A DNA stretch of 64,000 bases from Enterovibrio baiacu (GCF_004120195.1 NZ_SCHN01000020.1:1-64000); one strand, 5' to 3'. Shown: positions 1-9,837, counted from the first letter of the stretch. Program-made: numbers and translations. Notes: generated by a model from the sequence alone, not told the origin.

Positions 1-70
1 ACCCAGTACCCAGTACCCAGTACCCAGTACCCAGTACCCAGTACCCAGTACCCAGTACCCAGTACCCAGT
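1..70. repeat. 7-bp tandem repeat, ten copies of ACCCAGT
   Basis: Ten uninterrupted copies of the heptamer ACCCAGT fill the left edge of the window and decay into ACCCGCTCTTCCCGTACCCC. The array may continue outside the window. It lies just downstream of the suhB terminator. Because 7 is not a multiple of 3 the array would shift frame with every copy, so it is not coding. Copy-number change by slippage is likely. Confidence 0.95.
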
Positions 71-97
71 ACCCGCTCTTCCCGTACCCCCCAAACA

Positions 98-129
98 AAA
101 ACGGCGTCCCGAAGGACGCCGTTTTTTTT
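98..129 (-). terminator. rho-independent terminator of suhB
   Basis: A 12-bp stem (98-109 with 114-125) closes a four-base loop and is flanked by A and T runs on both sides. Read on the minus strand it lies just after the suhB stop codon. Its symmetry would let it also stop transcription coming from the left. Confidence 0.88.
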
Positions 130-143
130 GATTCTAGCGAATC

Positions 144-947
144 TTATTTCTTCATTGCTTCGTTCGCGTTGTCGCGAACTTTCGCCAAAATACCTTTCAG
201 TACTTTAGGGCTTGCAGATACGATGTTACCCGTCTGCATGTAATCTGTTGCGCCAGAGAAGTCGGTGCACAGTGCGCCTGCTTCACGAGCGATCAGTTCA
301 CCTGCAGCCATGTCCCAAGGTTTCAAGCCTAGCTCGAAGAAACCGTCGAAACGACCTGCTGCAACGTAGCAAAGGTCAAGTGCTGCAGAACCCGTACGAC
401 GGAAGTCTGCGCAATCAACGAACAGTGCACTAACGACTTTCATGAAGCCTTCAGAGTGTTGTTTTGCTTTGTATGGGAAGCCTGTCGCTAGGATAGTACC
501 GTTCAGGTCTTTCGGGCTGTTTACACGAATACGCTTGCTGTTTAGTTGTGCGCCAGCACCGCGTTGTGCAGAGAACAGTTCGTTACGGATTGGGTCGTAA
601 ACACACGCAACTTCAGTGCGGCCTTTAATACGCAGAGCGATAGACACAGAGAAGTGTGGAATGCCTTTTACGAAGTTGGTGGTGCCATCCAGTGGGTCGA
701 TGATCCATTGGTAATCAGCATCTTTACCTGAGATAACGCCCGCTTCTTCAGAAACGATGCTGTGGTCAGGGTAAGATTTCTTGATTACATCGATAACAAT
801 GTGCTCAGCAGAAGTATCGATATTGGTAACGAAGTCATTAGTGCCTTTTTGAGACGCTTCTACGTTATCAGGGTTTTCAGCAGATTTAGCGATAAAGTCG
901 CCAGCCTTTCGCGCAGCGCGAATGGCAATGTTTAGCATAGGATGCAT
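144..947 (-). CDS. suhB: inositol-1-monophosphatase family protein SuhB
   Basis: 267 residues, the usual length for SuhB. The Mg2+-dependent phosphatase signature is intact: Glu67-Glu68 (EEAG), then WIIDPLDGTTNF at 81-92 with metal ligands Asp84 and Asp87, and a C-terminal PWDMAAGELIAREAG motif. The family hydrolyses inositol 1-phosphate. In E. coli SuhB also joins the rRNA antitermination complex with Nus factors, which is probably its more important role. The gene is divergent from trmJ and has its own terminator. The start is the first ATG; a second Met at residue 4 is an alternative. Confidence 0.95.
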   Translation of the reverse strand: MHPMLNIAIRAARKAGDFIAKSAENPDNVEASQKGTNDFVTNIDTSAEHIVIDVIKKSYPDHSIVSEEAGVISGKDADYQWIIDPLDGTTNFVKGIPHFSVSIALRIKGRTEVACVYDPIRNELFSAQRGAGAQLNSKRIRVNSPKDLNGTILATGFPYKAKQHSEGFMKVVSALFVDCADFRRTGSAALDLCYVAAGRFDGFFELGLKPWDMAAGELIAREAGALCTDFSGATDYMQTGNIVSASPKVLKGILAKVRDNANEAMKK

Positions 948-1132
948 ACAAATTTCCCAACGGATGTTAAAGAACGGAAAGCGGCGGCGAGTATATCAGA
1001 GCTACGGCAAAAGGGAAGTGGTTATTTTTTGTTCGCTCGCTGTTCTTGTCACGCCAAAAGCGGCCCATCTTTAATACCAATATGATAGAATCCGGCGGCT
1101 TAATTTCTTCGACAGTATGCAGTGGTTTCTAA

Positions 1133-1864
1133 ATGTTAGAAAATATTCGAATTGTGCTTGTTGGCACATCGCATTCAGGCAACATTGGTTCGGCAGCGCG
1201 CGCAATGAAAGTCATGGGACTGACAAATTTAGTCTTGGTGGCACCAGAGTGCAGTGTTGACGGGCAGGCCATTGCATTAGCAGCTGGCGCAAGTGACATC
1301 GCGAATAATGCGCGCATTGTGAATACCGTGGAAGAAGCCGTCGCTGACTGTGGCTTGGTGATCGGGACAAGTGCCCGTAGCCGTACGTTAGATTGGCCAA
1401 TGTTGGATTCTCGCGAAAGTGGCATTAAAGCTATCGAAGAATCTACCCAACACCCTGTTGCCTTTGTATTCGGTCGTGAGCGTACTGGTTTATCAAACGA
1501 AGAACTTCAAGCGTGCAACTACCACGTGGCGATTCCTGCAAACCCAGAATACAGCTCACTGAACTTGGCCATGGCAGTGCAAACCCTTTGTTACGAAACG
1601 CGCATGGCATGGTTAGACAGCCAAGCATACAAAGGCGAAGTAAAAGAAGAAGCGTATCCATTGGCGGAAGATCTAGAGCGTTTTTACGCGCACCTAGAAA
1701 CGGTATTAGACAAAACAGGCTTTATCAATAAGCAGCACCCAGGCATGGTGATGACCAAATTAAGACGTCTATTTAACCGCGCAAGACCTGAAAGCCAAGA
1801 GTTAAACATTCTTCGTGGTGTGCTTTCTTCCGTCGAAAAAGCAGCGAAATCGTCGTCTAAATAA
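1133..1864 (+). CDS. trmJ: tRNA (cytidine/uridine-32-2'-O)-methyltransferase TrmJ
   Basis: 243 residues of the SPOUT (trefoil-knot) methyltransferase family. Visible motifs are the N-terminal strand and loop [19 protein letters not shown] (8-26), [14 protein letters not shown] (111-124) and the knot segment [16 protein letters not shown] (140-155) that binds S-adenosylmethionine. The enzyme methylates the 2'-OH of position 32 in the anticodon loop of several tRNAs. It sits directly upstream of iscR, the same order as in E. coli. A -10-like TATGATAGAAT lies about 50 bases upstream, in the gap shared with suhB. Confidence 0.95.
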   Translation: MLENIRIVLVGTSHSGNIGSAARAMKVMGLTNLVLVAPECSVDGQAIALAAGASDIANNARIVNTVEEAVADCGLVIGTSARSRTLDWPMLDSRESGIKAIEESTQHPVAFVFGRERTGLSNEELQACNYHVAIPANPEYSSLNLAMAVQTLCYETRMAWLDSQAYKGEVKEEAYPLAEDLERFYAHLETVLDKTGFINKQHPGMVMTKLRRLFNRARPESQELNILRGVLSSVEKAAKSSSK

Positions 1865-1885
1865 CCTCTTTTTATTAAGGGGTAA

Positions 1886-1935
1886 AAGCCTGACTAAAAC
1901 ACTCGGGTAAATACTTGACCGTTTTTGTCGGGTAT
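1886..1935 (+). promoter_or_regulatory. two abutting IscR type-1 operator sites in the iscR promoter
   Basis: Two 25-bp blocks follow each other without a gap. Block 1886-1910 contains GCCTGACTAAAACACTCGGG. Block 1911-1935 starts ATACTTGACC and ends GTCGGGTAT. The known type-1 consensus is ATASYYGACT, six variable bases, then GTCRRSTAT; block 1 matches about 21 of 25 positions and block 2 slightly better. A TTGACC (1915-1920) inside block 2 is a plausible -35, so bound [2Fe-2S]-IscR would block RNA polymerase. This is the negative feedback arrangement known from E. coli. I matched by eye. Confidence 0.82.
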
Positions 1936-1973
1936 GTCAAGATTGTCTCATTGTTACTCAAAGGTAGAGTGTT

Positions 1974-2498
1974 ATGAGACTGACTTCTAAAGGTAGATAT
2001 GCCGTAACCGCGATGTTGGATGTCGCGTTACATTCAGAAATGGGCCCAGTGCCTCTTGCTGATATTTCAGAGCGTCAAGGGATTTCTCTGTCTTATCTTG
2101 AGCAACTATTTTCCCGTCTTCGTAAAGCAGGCCTTGTGTCTAGCGTACGTGGACCAGGCGGCGGCTACCGTCTAGGTGTGGATGCTAACGACATTGCCGT
2201 TGGTATGGTTATCGCGGCGGTTGATGAGTCCGTTGATGCCACCAAGTGTCAAGGTAAAGGCGATTGCCAAGGCGGAACACGCTGCCTGACACACACACTA
2301 TGGCGTGACCTAAGTTCACGCATTAGCAGTTTTTTGAATGACATCTCGCTCGGCGAGTTGATGCAAGATAACGAAGTTAAGCAGGTGGCAGGTCGTCAAG
2401 ACTCATCGCTTGATTCGTCAACAATTGTTAGACATGGCTTAAACTCCAGTAGCAGTGAAAACCCAACAAGCGCACTGGGTGTGAATTTTCGCTCTTGA
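1974..2498 (+). CDS. iscR: Rrf2-family iron-sulfur cluster regulator IscR
   Basis: 174 residues. It has an N-terminal winged helix (about 1-70, start [20 protein letters not shown]) and the cluster-binding loop with Cys92, Cys98, Cys104 and His107, the same four ligands and numbering as E. coli IscR. The [2Fe-2S] form represses the isc operon, and both apo and holo forms control other promoters. It is the first gene of iscRSUA-hscBA-fdx-iscX and is preceded by two type-1 sites. The C-terminal tail from about residue 140 is long and Ser-rich, of unclear use. Confidence 0.97.
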   Translation: MRLTSKGRYAVTAMLDVALHSEMGPVPLADISERQGISLSYLEQLFSRLRKAGLVSSVRGPGGGYRLGVDANDIAVGMVIAAVDESVDATKCQGKGDCQGGTRCLTHTLWRDLSSRISSFLNDISLGELMQDNEVKQVAGRQDSSLDSSTIVRHGLNSSSSENPTSALGVNFRS

Positions 2499-2528
2499 TT
2501 AGCCGTACCGGAGTACTTGGAGATACAA

Positions 2529-3743
2529 ATGAAATTGCCAATTTATTTTGACTATTCAGCCACATGCCCGGTCGATCCGCGTGTTGCTGAAGTAATGATG
2601 CAGCACCTAACGCTTGATGGCGTATTCGGTAACCCTGCATCTCGCTCGCACCGTTTTGGTTGGCAGGCAGAAGAAGCGGTTGATACTGCACGTGAAGATA
2701 TTGCGAATTATCTGAACGCAGACCCGCGTGAAATCGTATTCACTTCTGGTGCTACTGAGTCTGATAACCTGGCGATTAAAGGTGTTGCACATTTCTACAG
2801 CAAGAAAGGCAAACACATCATCACCTGTAAAACAGAGCACAAAGCGGTGCTTGACCCTTGCCGCCAACTAGAGCGTGAAGGGTATGAGGTGACGTACCTT
2901 GAGCCAGAATCAAACGGCATTATCGATCTGAACAAATTGGCAGATGCCATGCGTGAAGACACAGTGCTTGTTTCAATCATGCATGTGAACAACGAAATCG
3001 GCGTGATCCAAGATATCGCAGCCATTGGCGAACTATGCCGTGAGCGTAAAGTGGTATTCCACGTTGATGCTGCACAATCTATTGGTAAATTGCCGCTAGA
3101 CACGCAAGAAATCAAAGTTGACCTTATTTCGATGAGTGCGCACAAAGCCTACGGCCCTAAAGGGATCGGCGCTTTGTATGTTCGCCGTAAGCCACGTATT
3201 CGCCTAGAAGCGCAAATGCACGGCGGTGGTCACGAGCGTGGTATGCGTTCAGGCACATTGCCGACGCACCAAATCGTGGGCATGGGTGTCGCGTTCCGTA
3301 TCGCGAAAGAAGATTTAGAAAAAGACCAAGCGCATGCACTGGCACTGCGTAACCGTTTTTATGACGGTGTGAAAGATCTTGAAGCGGTTTATGTGAACGG
3401 CGATCTTGAGCAACGTGTTGCTGCAAACTTGAACATTAGCTTCGCCTTTGTTGAAGGTGAATCACTGCTGATGGCGCTGAAAGATTTGGCGGTATCATCG
3501 GGTTCGGCATGTACATCAGCGAGCCTTGAGCCTTCTTATGTATTGCGTGCATTGGGTCTGAATGACGAATTGGCGCATAGCTCAATTCGCTTCTCTTTCG
3601 GTCGTTTTACGACGGAAGAAGAAGTTGACCACGCAATCGAGCAGGTTCGTAAAGCGGTTATCAAGCTGCGTGAAATGTCACCTCTTTGGGATATGTACAA
3701 AGAAGGTATTGATTTAAACACTGTTGAGTGGGCACACCACTAA
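2529..3743 (+). CDS. iscS: cysteine desulfurase IscS
   Basis: 404 residues, as in E. coli. PLP-dependent enzyme that removes sulfur from L-cysteine as a persulfide for Fe-S clusters, tRNA thiolation (ThiI, also in this window) and thiamine. The PLP-lysine segment [12 protein letters not shown] and the mobile catalytic loop [14 protein letters not shown] with the active cysteine are intact. I start at the ATG at 2529 ([12 protein letters not shown]), which has GGAG at 2519-2522; an in-frame TTG at 2517 would add four residues. The usual ATTPVDPR near the N-terminus reads ATCPVDPR here. Confidence 0.97.
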   Translation: MKLPIYFDYSATCPVDPRVAEVMMQHLTLDGVFGNPASRSHRFGWQAEEAVDTAREDIANYLNADPREIVFTSGATESDNLAIKGVAHFYSKKGKHIITCKTEHKAVLDPCRQLEREGYEVTYLEPESNGIIDLNKLADAMREDTVLVSIMHVNNEIGVIQDIAAIGELCRERKVVFHVDAAQSIGKLPLDTQEIKVDLISMSAHKAYGPKGIGALYVRRKPRIRLEAQMHGGGHERGMRSGTLPTHQIVGMGVAFRIAKEDLEKDQAHALALRNRFYDGVKDLEAVYVNGDLEQRVAANLNISFAFVEGESLLMALKDLAVSSGSACTSASLEPSYVLRALGLNDELAHSSIRFSFGRFTTEEEVDHAIEQVRKAVIKLREMSPLWDMYKEGIDLNTVEWAHH

Positions 3744-3771
3744 GCGGTCTCAGGATTTCGAGGAACAGATC

Positions 3772-4155
3772 ATGGCTTACAGCGAAAAAGTAATCGATCA
3801 CTATGAAAACCCACGCAACGTTGGCGCATTCGACAAGAATGATCCAAGCATTGGCAGTGGCATGGTTGGCGCACCAGCATGTGGTGACGTGATGAAACTT
3901 CAAATCAAGGTTAACGAGCAAGGCATCATCGAAGATGCGAAGTTTAAAACCTACGGTTGTGGTTCTGCTATCGCTTCAAGCTCACTGGTTACCGAGTGGG
4001 TGAAAGGCAAATCACTTGACGAAGCTGCGGCGATCAAGAACGCTGAAATCGCGGAAGAGCTTGAATTGCCACCAGTGAAAGTACACTGCTCAATTTTGGC
4101 AGAAGATGCCATCAAAGCAGCAGTCAGTGATTACAAAAAGAAACACGAAGCTTAA
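3772..4155 (+). CDS. iscU: iron-sulfur cluster scaffold protein IscU
   Basis: 127 residues. The three cluster ligands Cys37, Cys63 and Cys106 and the regulatory Asp39 are present. LPPVK at 99-103 is the motif recognised by the chaperone HscA, encoded downstream. IscU receives sulfur from IscS and iron, builds a [2Fe-2S] cluster and passes it on with HscA/HscB help. The start MAYSEKVIDHYENPRNVG at 3772 matches the family and has AGGA about eight bases upstream. An upstream in-frame start that would overlap iscS is not used in known homologues. Confidence 0.97.
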   Translation: MAYSEKVIDHYENPRNVGAFDKNDPSIGSGMVGAPACGDVMKLQIKVNEQGIIEDAKFKTYGCGSAIASSSLVTEWVKGKSLDEAAAIKNAEIAEELELPPVKVHCSILAEDAIKAAVSDYKKKHEA

Positions 4156-4177
4156 TACGTAAAGGGTTGTTGTATCT

Positions 4178-4501
4178 ATGGCCATAACGATGACAGAAGC
4201 GGCCGCATCACGCGTTCGCTCTTTTCTTGAAAGCCGAGGCAAAGGCCTTGGGCTGCGCCTAGGTGTTCGCACTTCTGGCTGTTCTGGTATGGCTTACGTA
4301 CTAGAGTTTGTTGACGAGCTTGAAGAAGAAGACCACGTCTTTGAAGAGAAAGGTGTGAAAGTGATTGTCGACAGCAAAAGCATGCTGTACCTCGACGGCA
4401 CTGAGCTGGACTTTGCAAAAGAAGGGTTGAATGAAGGCTTTCAGTTCAACAACCCTAACGTCAGCAGTGAGTGTGGTTGCGGCGAAAGCTTTAACGTTTA
4501 A
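4178..4501 (+). CDS. iscA: A-type iron-sulfur carrier IscA
   Basis: 107 residues with the three conserved cysteines Cys35, Cys99 and Cys101 (SGCSG and ECGCGESF). A-type carriers take clusters from IscU or store iron and deliver [4Fe-4S] clusters to targets such as IspG and RlmN, whose genes lie downstream in this window. It sits 22 bases after iscU in the isc operon. Confidence 0.96.
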   Translation: MAITMTEAAASRVRSFLESRGKGLGLRLGVRTSGCSGMAYVLEFVDELEEEDHVFEEKGVKVIVDSKSMLYLDGTELDFAKEGLNEGFQFNNPNVSSECGCGESFNV

Positions 4502-4514
4502 CACGTGAGTTGAA

Positions 4515-5030
4515 ATGAATCATTTCGAACTATTCGGGCTATCATCTCAGTTTGAGCTGGATGGTAGCTCTCTTTCTTCACAGTTTCGCGAACTTCAGCG
4601 ACGCTTTCATCCAGACAAATTTGCCACAGCATCAGAACAAGAGCGCCTGCTCGCCGTTCAAAAAGCGGCTCAAATCAACGATGCTTACCAAACCCTCAGT
4701 GATCCAGTAAGACGTGCAGAATATCTGCTTGCGCTGAATGGATTGGAATTGCGTGACGAAACCCAAACCATGCAAGACCCTGAGTTTTTGATGCAGCAAA
4801 TGGAAATGCGTGAAGAGCTAGAAGATATTGCAGACAGCAATGAGCCAGATGTATTGTTGTTTGACTTCGAAGAGAAGACGGTGGCGATTCACCAATCACT
4901 ATTGATTGAATTGAAGGACGCCTTGAACGGTGCGCATTGGGAAACCGCTGCGGTACTGGTTCGCAAGCTCAAATTTCTCGTCAAACTCAAACAAGAAATC
5001 GAACGAATCGAAGATCGGCTGCTCGGTTAA
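4515..5030 (+). CDS. hscB: J-domain co-chaperone HscB
   Basis: 171 residues. The N-terminal J domain (1-75) carries the HPD motif at 32-34 that stimulates the HscA ATPase, followed by a C-terminal three-helix domain that binds IscU. It lies 13 bases after iscA and 36 bases before hscA, so co-translation in the isc operon is likely. Confidence 0.95.
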   Translation: MNHFELFGLSSQFELDGSSLSSQFRELQRRFHPDKFATASEQERLLAVQKAAQINDAYQTLSDPVRRAEYLLALNGLELRDETQTMQDPEFLMQQMEMREELEDIADSNEPDVLLFDFEEKTVAIHQSLLIELKDALNGAHWETAAVLVRKLKFLVKLKQEIERIEDRLLG

Positions 5031-5066
5031 CAATACGCGGCGGCGGGTCCGGCTACAGGAACCAAC

Positions 5067-6917
5067 ATGGCACTGTTACAAATTGCAGAACCGGGTCAAA
5101 GTGCTGCGCCGCATGAGCACAAGCTTGCGGTGGGTATTGACCTAGGCACCACCAACACGCTTGTCGCTTCAGTACGCAGTGGCACAGCAACAACGCTAAA
5201 CGACATCCAAGGTCGCGCACTGATCCCTTCAGTGGTTCACTACGGTGAAGACGTGACGCTCGTGGGCTATGACGCACAAGCACAATCCGAAACAGATAGC
5301 GCAAATACCATTGTGTCAGTAAAACGCATGATGGGTCGTTCGCTGGCGGATGTTCAATCTCGCTATCCGCACCTTCCTTATGCACTGACTGCGTCTGAAA
5401 ACGGCTTGCCGTTGATCAACACACGCTCGGGCAATAAGAACCCTATCGAAGTGTCTGCGGATATTCTTCGCACAGTCAATGAGCGTGCTGAAGCCTCTTT
5501 AGGCGGTGAGCTAGAAGGCGTTGTTATCACCGTACCTGCTTATTTTGATGACGCACAGCGTGCAGGCACAAAAGATGCAGCGAAACTGGCGGGTTTAAAC
5601 GTTCTTCGACTGCTGAATGAGCCAACCGCCGCGGCTATTGCTTATGGTTTGGATTCAGGTCAAGAAGGCGTCATTGCGGTTTATGACCTTGGTGGCGGCA
5701 CATTCGATATCTCTATCTTGCGTTTGTCTAAAGGCGTGTTTGAAGTACTCGCAACCGGCGGCGATTCCGCGCTGGGTGGTGATGATTTTGACCACCTGAT
5801 CGCTGATTGGATCGCGGAGCAAGCAGGCTTTGCTTCTTTATCAGGCGATGATCACCGTCGATTGCTGAATGCAGCAACCGCAGCCAAAGTCGCTCTGAGC
5901 GATGCTGATACCACAGAAATCTCAGTGCTTGATTGGCAAGGTGCACTCACTCGCACTCAGTTTGATGAACTGATCGGTGCGCTTGTGAAGAAAACGCTGC
6001 TTTCTTGCCGCCGTGCGCTCAAAGATGCGCAAGTCACCACGGACGACGTGCTTGAAGTGGTCATGGTGGGGGGCTCTACCCGCGTGCCATTGGTACGTGA
6101 AAAAGTGGGTGAGTTCTTTGGCCGCACGCCATTGACCACGATTGACCCAGACAAAGTTGTGGCGATTGGTGCCGCAACCCAAGCGGATATCCTCGTGGGC
6201 AATAAGCCAGATGGCGAAATGCTCCTGTTGGATGTCATTCCGTTGTCTTTGGGTATTGAGACCATGGGTGGTTTGGTGGAAAAAATCATTCCACGCAACA
6301 CCACCATCCCCGTTGCTCGCGCGCAAGAATTTACCACCTTCAAAGATGGTCAAACGGGCATGAAAGTGCACATCGTTCAAGGTGAGCGTGAGATGGTTGA
6401 CGATTGCCGTTCTCTGGCGAACTTCACGTTGAAAGGCATACCACCAATGTCTGCCGGTGCTGCGCATATTCGCGTGACCTATCAGGTTGATGCGGACGGT
6501 TTACTGTCAGTGACGGCGATGGAAAAGAGCACGGAAGTGCAATCATCGATTCAAGTTAAGCCTTCTTACGGGTTGAGTGACGATGAAATTGCCAACATGA
6601 TCCGCTCTTCCTTTACCCACGCACAAGAAGATAAAGACGCACGCTACCTTGCTGAGCAGCGCGTTGAAGCTGACCGTGTGATTGAAGGCTTGCTGGTTGC
6701 ATTGGATGCCAATGGCGACGAGTTATTGTCAGAAGACGAAAAGAAAGCCCTGATTTCTGCCATTGAAGCCTTAATTGTGCTGCGTAATGGCGAGGATGCT
6801 TCAGCCATTGAGCAGGGCATCAAAGATACAGATAAAGCGAGCCAAGAGTTTGCTTCACGCCGCATGGATAAATCCATCCGTGAAGCCTTGGCTGGCCATT
6901 CCATTGACGAGGTTTAA
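5067..6917 (+). CDS. hscA: Hsp70-family chaperone HscA
   Basis: 616 residues, the usual length. The nucleotide-binding domain shows the phosphate loop VGIDLGTTN near residue 22, the [12 protein letters not shown] motif and [11 protein letters not shown]. The substrate domain follows from about residue 390. HscA is the specialised Hsp70 that binds LPPVK of IscU and drives cluster release. The start at 5067 follows CAGGA at the right distance. Odd point: residues 547-558 in the helical lid read [12 protein letters not shown], an EF-hand-like loop not present in E. coli HscA. Confidence 0.96.
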   Translation: MALLQIAEPGQSAAPHEHKLAVGIDLGTTNTLVASVRSGTATTLNDIQGRALIPSVVHYGEDVTLVGYDAQAQSETDSANTIVSVKRMMGRSLADVQSRYPHLPYALTASENGLPLINTRSGNKNPIEVSADILRTVNERAEASLGGELEGVVITVPAYFDDAQRAGTKDAAKLAGLNVLRLLNEPTAAAIAYGLDSGQEGVIAVYDLGGGTFDISILRLSKGVFEVLATGGDSALGGDDFDHLIADWIAEQAGFASLSGDDHRRLLNAATAAKVALSDADTTEISVLDWQGALTRTQFDELIGALVKKTLLSCRRALKDAQVTTDDVLEVVMVGGSTRVPLVREKVGEFFGRTPLTTIDPDKVVAIGAATQADILVGNKPDGEMLLLDVIPLSLGIETMGGLVEKIIPRNTTIPVARAQEFTTFKDGQTGMKVHIVQGEREMVDDCRSLANFTLKGIPPMSAGAAHIRVTYQVDADGLLSVTAMEKSTEVQSSIQVKPSYGLSDDEIANMIRSSFTHAQEDKDARYLAEQRVEADRVIEGLLVALDANGDELLSEDEKKALISAIEALIVLRNGEDASAIEQGIKDTDKASQEFASRRMDKSIREALAGHSIDEV

Positions 6918-6919
6918 AC

Positions 6920-7258
6920 ATGCCAAAGATTGTTGTTCTGCCACACCAAGACCTTTGCCCTGAAGGGGCAGTTCTGGACGCAGAAACTGGAGAAACCGTA
7001 CTCGACGTTGCACTTCGCAACGGCATTGCAATTGAACATGCGTGTGAAAAATCTTGTGCGTGTACAACTTGTCACGTGGTTATTCGTGAAGGATTCGACT
7101 CACTCGACGAAAGTGACGAATTAGAAGACGACATGCTGGATAAAGCATGGGGCCTTGAGCCAGAATCACGTTTAGGTTGCCAAGCGAAAGTGGCGGACAA
7201 AGACTTGGTTGTCGAAGTGCCGCGTTATACCTTGAACCACGCAGCAGAAAACCATTAA
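6920..7258 (+). CDS. fdx: adrenodoxin-type [2Fe-2S] ferredoxin Fdx
   Basis: 112 residues. Cluster ligands are Cys42, Cys48, Cys51 and Cys87, with the extra family cysteine at 46 (CEKSCACTTCH). It supplies electrons for cluster assembly in the isc system. The gene starts two bases after the hscA stop codon, so the two are translationally close. Confidence 0.96.
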   Translation: MPKIVVLPHQDLCPEGAVLDAETGETVLDVALRNGIAIEHACEKSCACTTCHVVIREGFDSLDESDELEDDMLDKAWGLEPESRLGCQAKVADKDLVVEVPRYTLNHAAENH

Positions 7259-7308
7259 GCATCGCTCGGCATTGCCGAACGAGTGAGTGATTGTAGGGAG
7301 TTGAGACA

Positions 7309-7509
7309 ATGAGCCTGAAATGGACTGATTCACGCGACATCGCGATTGAACTGGTGGAAAAGTTTCCTGACACAGACCCTAAAACCGTGAGATTTACAGA
7401 TCTTCATGCATGGGTGATGGCGTTAGAAGATTTCTCTGATGATCCGAATCACTCAAACGAAAAAATCCTCGAGGCGATCATCCTGTGTTGGATGGACGAA
7501 ATGGATTAA
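7309..7509 (+). CDS. iscX: Fe-S assembly accessory protein IscX
   Basis: 66 residues, acidic, matching the IscX/YfhJ family (start [15 protein letters not shown], end ILCWMDEMD). IscX binds IscS and iron and modulates cluster assembly. It is the last gene of the isc operon and is followed at 7565 by a strong terminator. AGGGAG upstream serves as ribosome binding site. Confidence 0.95.
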   Translation: MSLKWTDSRDIAIELVEKFPDTDPKTVRFTDLHAWVMALEDFSDDPNHSNEKILEAIILCWMDEMD

Positions 7510-7564
7510 TCGTTGGCTAAAATGCTTGTTTGATTGATTTTTTACAGGCACATTAGTTTTATCC

Positions 7565-7592
7565 AAGCGGGCTTATGGCCCGCTTTGTTTTT
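7565..7592 (+). terminator. terminator of the isc operon
   Basis: Stem AAGCGGGC (7565-7572) pairs with GCCCGCTT (7578-7585) around a five-base loop and is followed by a T-rich tract. It ends the iscR-iscX transcript. Confidence 0.85.
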
Positions 7593-7749
7593 CTCATCAA
7601 TACGTCATTTTTGATGTTCATAATGATACACATACTGCAAAGGGTATGTGCTTGCTATCAAGCTTTCCCTTCGTAGATAACAAACGTCAGCCTTCAGAAT
7701 TAAAAACCTTACTATTGTTTCAGTAAGGGCTAGGAACAAGGAGTTCAAC

Positions 7750-9054
7750 ATGACCGACAAGATGCAAATCGCACTGACCAATGAACCGGCCGCCGATGTG
7801 TGGGGTGGTGCGAACGCCGTTATCTCTTTTGACCAACAGGGTGCGACAGTGCACGCGAAGGGTGACGCTGTTCTTGATAGCGTGCAACAAGCCGCGAGAA
7901 AGCTGGATACACAAGGCATTCGCAAAGTGGCGTTAAAAGGCGATAACTGGGACGTTGAATCTGCATGGGCATTTTATCAAGGTTTACGTGGCCCAAAAGC
8001 GGGTTATGAGTTTGTTGCGCCAACGCTGGATGACAAACAACAGAAAGAGTTGAATAACCGCATTGTGGCGACTGACTGGGTGCGCCAAATAATTAACGAA
8101 ACGGCGGAAGAAGTGGGCCCTCAACAGCTTGCTGTTCGTGCGGGAGAGTTCATTAAGTCACAAGCGCCAAACCCAGAAAACGTAAAATACAAAATTGTGT
8201 CAGGCGCCGATCTGCTCGAGCAAGGCTGGGTGGGCATTCACACCGTAGGCCGCGGCTCTGCGCGTAAACCCGCGATGCTGCAGTTGGACTACAACCCGAC
8301 GGGCGATGCGGACGCCGAAGTCTTCGCGTGCATCATTGGTAAAGGCATTACATTTGACTCAGGTGGTTACAGCATCAAGCAATCGAGCTACATGGATTCC
8401 ATGAAAGCCGATATGGGCGGTGCAGCCATGGCGACAGGTGGTTTAGGGCTTGCAATCGCACAAGGGCTAAACAAACGCGTTAAGTTGATTCTTTGCTGTG
8501 CTGAAAACATGATTTCCAGCAACGCTTACAAACTTGGCGACATTATTACCTACAAAAATGGTGTCACCGTTGAAGTGTTGAATTCGGATGCCGAAGGGCG
8601 TCTTGTGCTTGCTGATGGCCTTCTTTACGCGAACAAATACAACCCGGCGTTAACCATCGACTGCGCAACGTTAACCGGTTCAGCCAAGATGGCACTCGGT
8701 AACGATTACCACGCACTGTTCTCGTTTGATCAGCACCTCGCTCAGCGCTGCCTTGCAGCGGCAGAGGCGGAAAACGAAGGCATGTGGCAATTGCCGCTTG
8801 CTGAGTTCCACCGAAACATGCTGCCTTCAAGCTTTGCTGATTTGGCGAACGTAAGTGGCGGACAGTATTCACCGGGTGCGAGCACTGCCGCTGCGTTTTT
8901 GTCTTACTTTGTTGATGACTACGAAAACGGTTGGATTCACCTTGATTGCTCGGGCACTTACCGTAAGGGTGCGAGTGATAAATGGTCGGTCGGCGCAACC
9001 GGTATGGGCGTAAAAACCTTGTCGCGCATATTGGTCGACGAATCGGCACGATAA
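7750..9054 (+). CDS. pepB: peptidase B, M17 leucyl aminopeptidase family
   Basis: 434 residues. The M17 metal and active-site signature [12 protein letters not shown] begins at Asn278, and the upstream lysine/aspartate motif [13 protein letters not shown] is intact, so two-metal binding should be preserved. The enzyme removes N-terminal residues from peptides, preferring acidic or broad side chains, in the cytoplasm. It follows the isc operon after 240 bases. CAAGGAG precedes the ATG. Two short inverted repeats (7629-7650 and 7707-7728) lie in its leader. Confidence 0.95.
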   Translation: MTDKMQIALTNEPAADVWGGANAVISFDQQGATVHAKGDAVLDSVQQAARKLDTQGIRKVALKGDNWDVESAWAFYQGLRGPKAGYEFVAPTLDDKQQKELNNRIVATDWVRQIINETAEEVGPQQLAVRAGEFIKSQAPNPENVKYKIVSGADLLEQGWVGIHTVGRGSARKPAMLQLDYNPTGDADAEVFACIIGKGITFDSGGYSIKQSSYMDSMKADMGGAAMATGGLGLAIAQGLNKRVKLILCCAENMISSNAYKLGDIITYKNGVTVEVLNSDAEGRLVLADGLLYANKYNPALTIDCATLTGSAKMALGNDYHALFSFDQHLAQRCLAAAEAENEGMWQLPLAEFHRNMLPSSFADLANVSGGQYSPGASTAAAFLSYFVDDYENGWIHLDCSGTYRKGASDKWSVGATGMGVKTLSRILVDESAR

Positions 9055-9246
9055 CTGATATTTTTATCGGTAAAAACGTAAAACAACCCGTAAATTAACA
9101 ACTCACCCTATGAATTAACAACAGAGTTAACGGTTCCGCGATATCAGGGTGGGGTATGGCGGAATGCTCTGGTAGGCTGTCCTTAAGATAACAAGCTGAT
9201 AACGCCCGAAGAAAGCGTCATCAGACGAATAAAAAAGGAATACAAA

Positions 9247-9678
9247 ATGACTATTGAGCGCACTTTTTCGATCGTGAAGCCTGACGCCGTTGAACGTAAT
9301 TTGATTGGCGCAATTTACCAACGAATTGAAGCAGCAGGATTACGTGTTGTTGCTGCAAAAATGCTGCACCTTTCTGAAGAGAAAGCGAAAGGGTTTTATG
9401 CTGAGCATGAGGGAAAACCTTTTTATAACGATCTCGTCGAATTCATGACGTCTGGCCCTGTGATGGTACAAGCATTGGAAGGTGAAAACGCCATCAGCCG
9501 TTACCGCGAATTAATGGGCAAAACGAATCCAGAAGAAGCAGCCTGCGGCACGTTGCGCGCAGACTTTGCCGTAAGCATGCGTCTTAATTCTGTGCATGGT
9601 TCAGACAGTCCTGCATCTGCAGAGCGCGAAATCGCGTACTTCTTCGCGAATGATGAGATTTGTCCTCGTAAGGACTGA
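9247..9678 (+). CDS. ndk: nucleoside diphosphate kinase
   Basis: 143 residues, typical. The catalytic phospho-histidine is His117 in NSVHGSDSP, and the start is [18 protein letters not shown]. It balances nucleoside triphosphate pools using ATP. AAAAAGGA precedes the ATG. The gene is monocistronic: 190 bases of spacer lie before it and a terminator follows. Confidence 0.97.
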   Translation: MTIERTFSIVKPDAVERNLIGAIYQRIEAAGLRVVAAKMLHLSEEKAKGFYAEHEGKPFYNDLVEFMTSGPVMVQALEGENAISRYRELMGKTNPEEAACGTLRADFAVSMRLNSVHGSDSPASAEREIAYFFANDEICPRKD

Positions 9679-9707
9679 TTTTTTAGCGGATACCATTTAC
9701 GTAACAG

Positions 9708-9732
9708 AAAGGGAGCGAAAGCTCCCTTTTTT
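9708..9732 (+). terminator. terminator of ndk
   Basis: Stem AAAGGGAGC (9708-9716), GAAA tetraloop, GCTCCCTTT (9721-9729), then a T run. Confidence 0.9.
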
Positions 9733-9752
9733 ATTTTGCGCGCTTCTCGTCA

Positions 9753-9837
9753 TATACCTAAACGGCCTGAAGATGTTCGCATTGATGGTCTTTTTTCGGG
9801 CGAGTCGAATCCTGCATCGTCAGATTATTTGGGTATA
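9753..9837. repeat. 85-bp inverted-repeat element with TATACC ends
   Basis: The element begins TATACCTAAACGGCCTGA and ends TCAGATTATTTGGGTATA. The ends are imperfect inverted repeats of about 25 bp. The middle contains a run of six T and no open frame. It lies in the ndk-rlmN gap. A second, shorter structure with the same TATACCCAA end is at 46216-46262, so this may be a small non-autonomous or REP-like family. Confidence 0.6.

Noticed and set aside
1-70. CRISPR array
   Set aside because: The repeats are 7 bp and contiguous with no spacers; the array at 55606 is the same in this respect.
5922-6467. 181-residue frame antisense to hscA
   Set aside because: Shadow of the hscA coding frame; hscA is intact and well supported.
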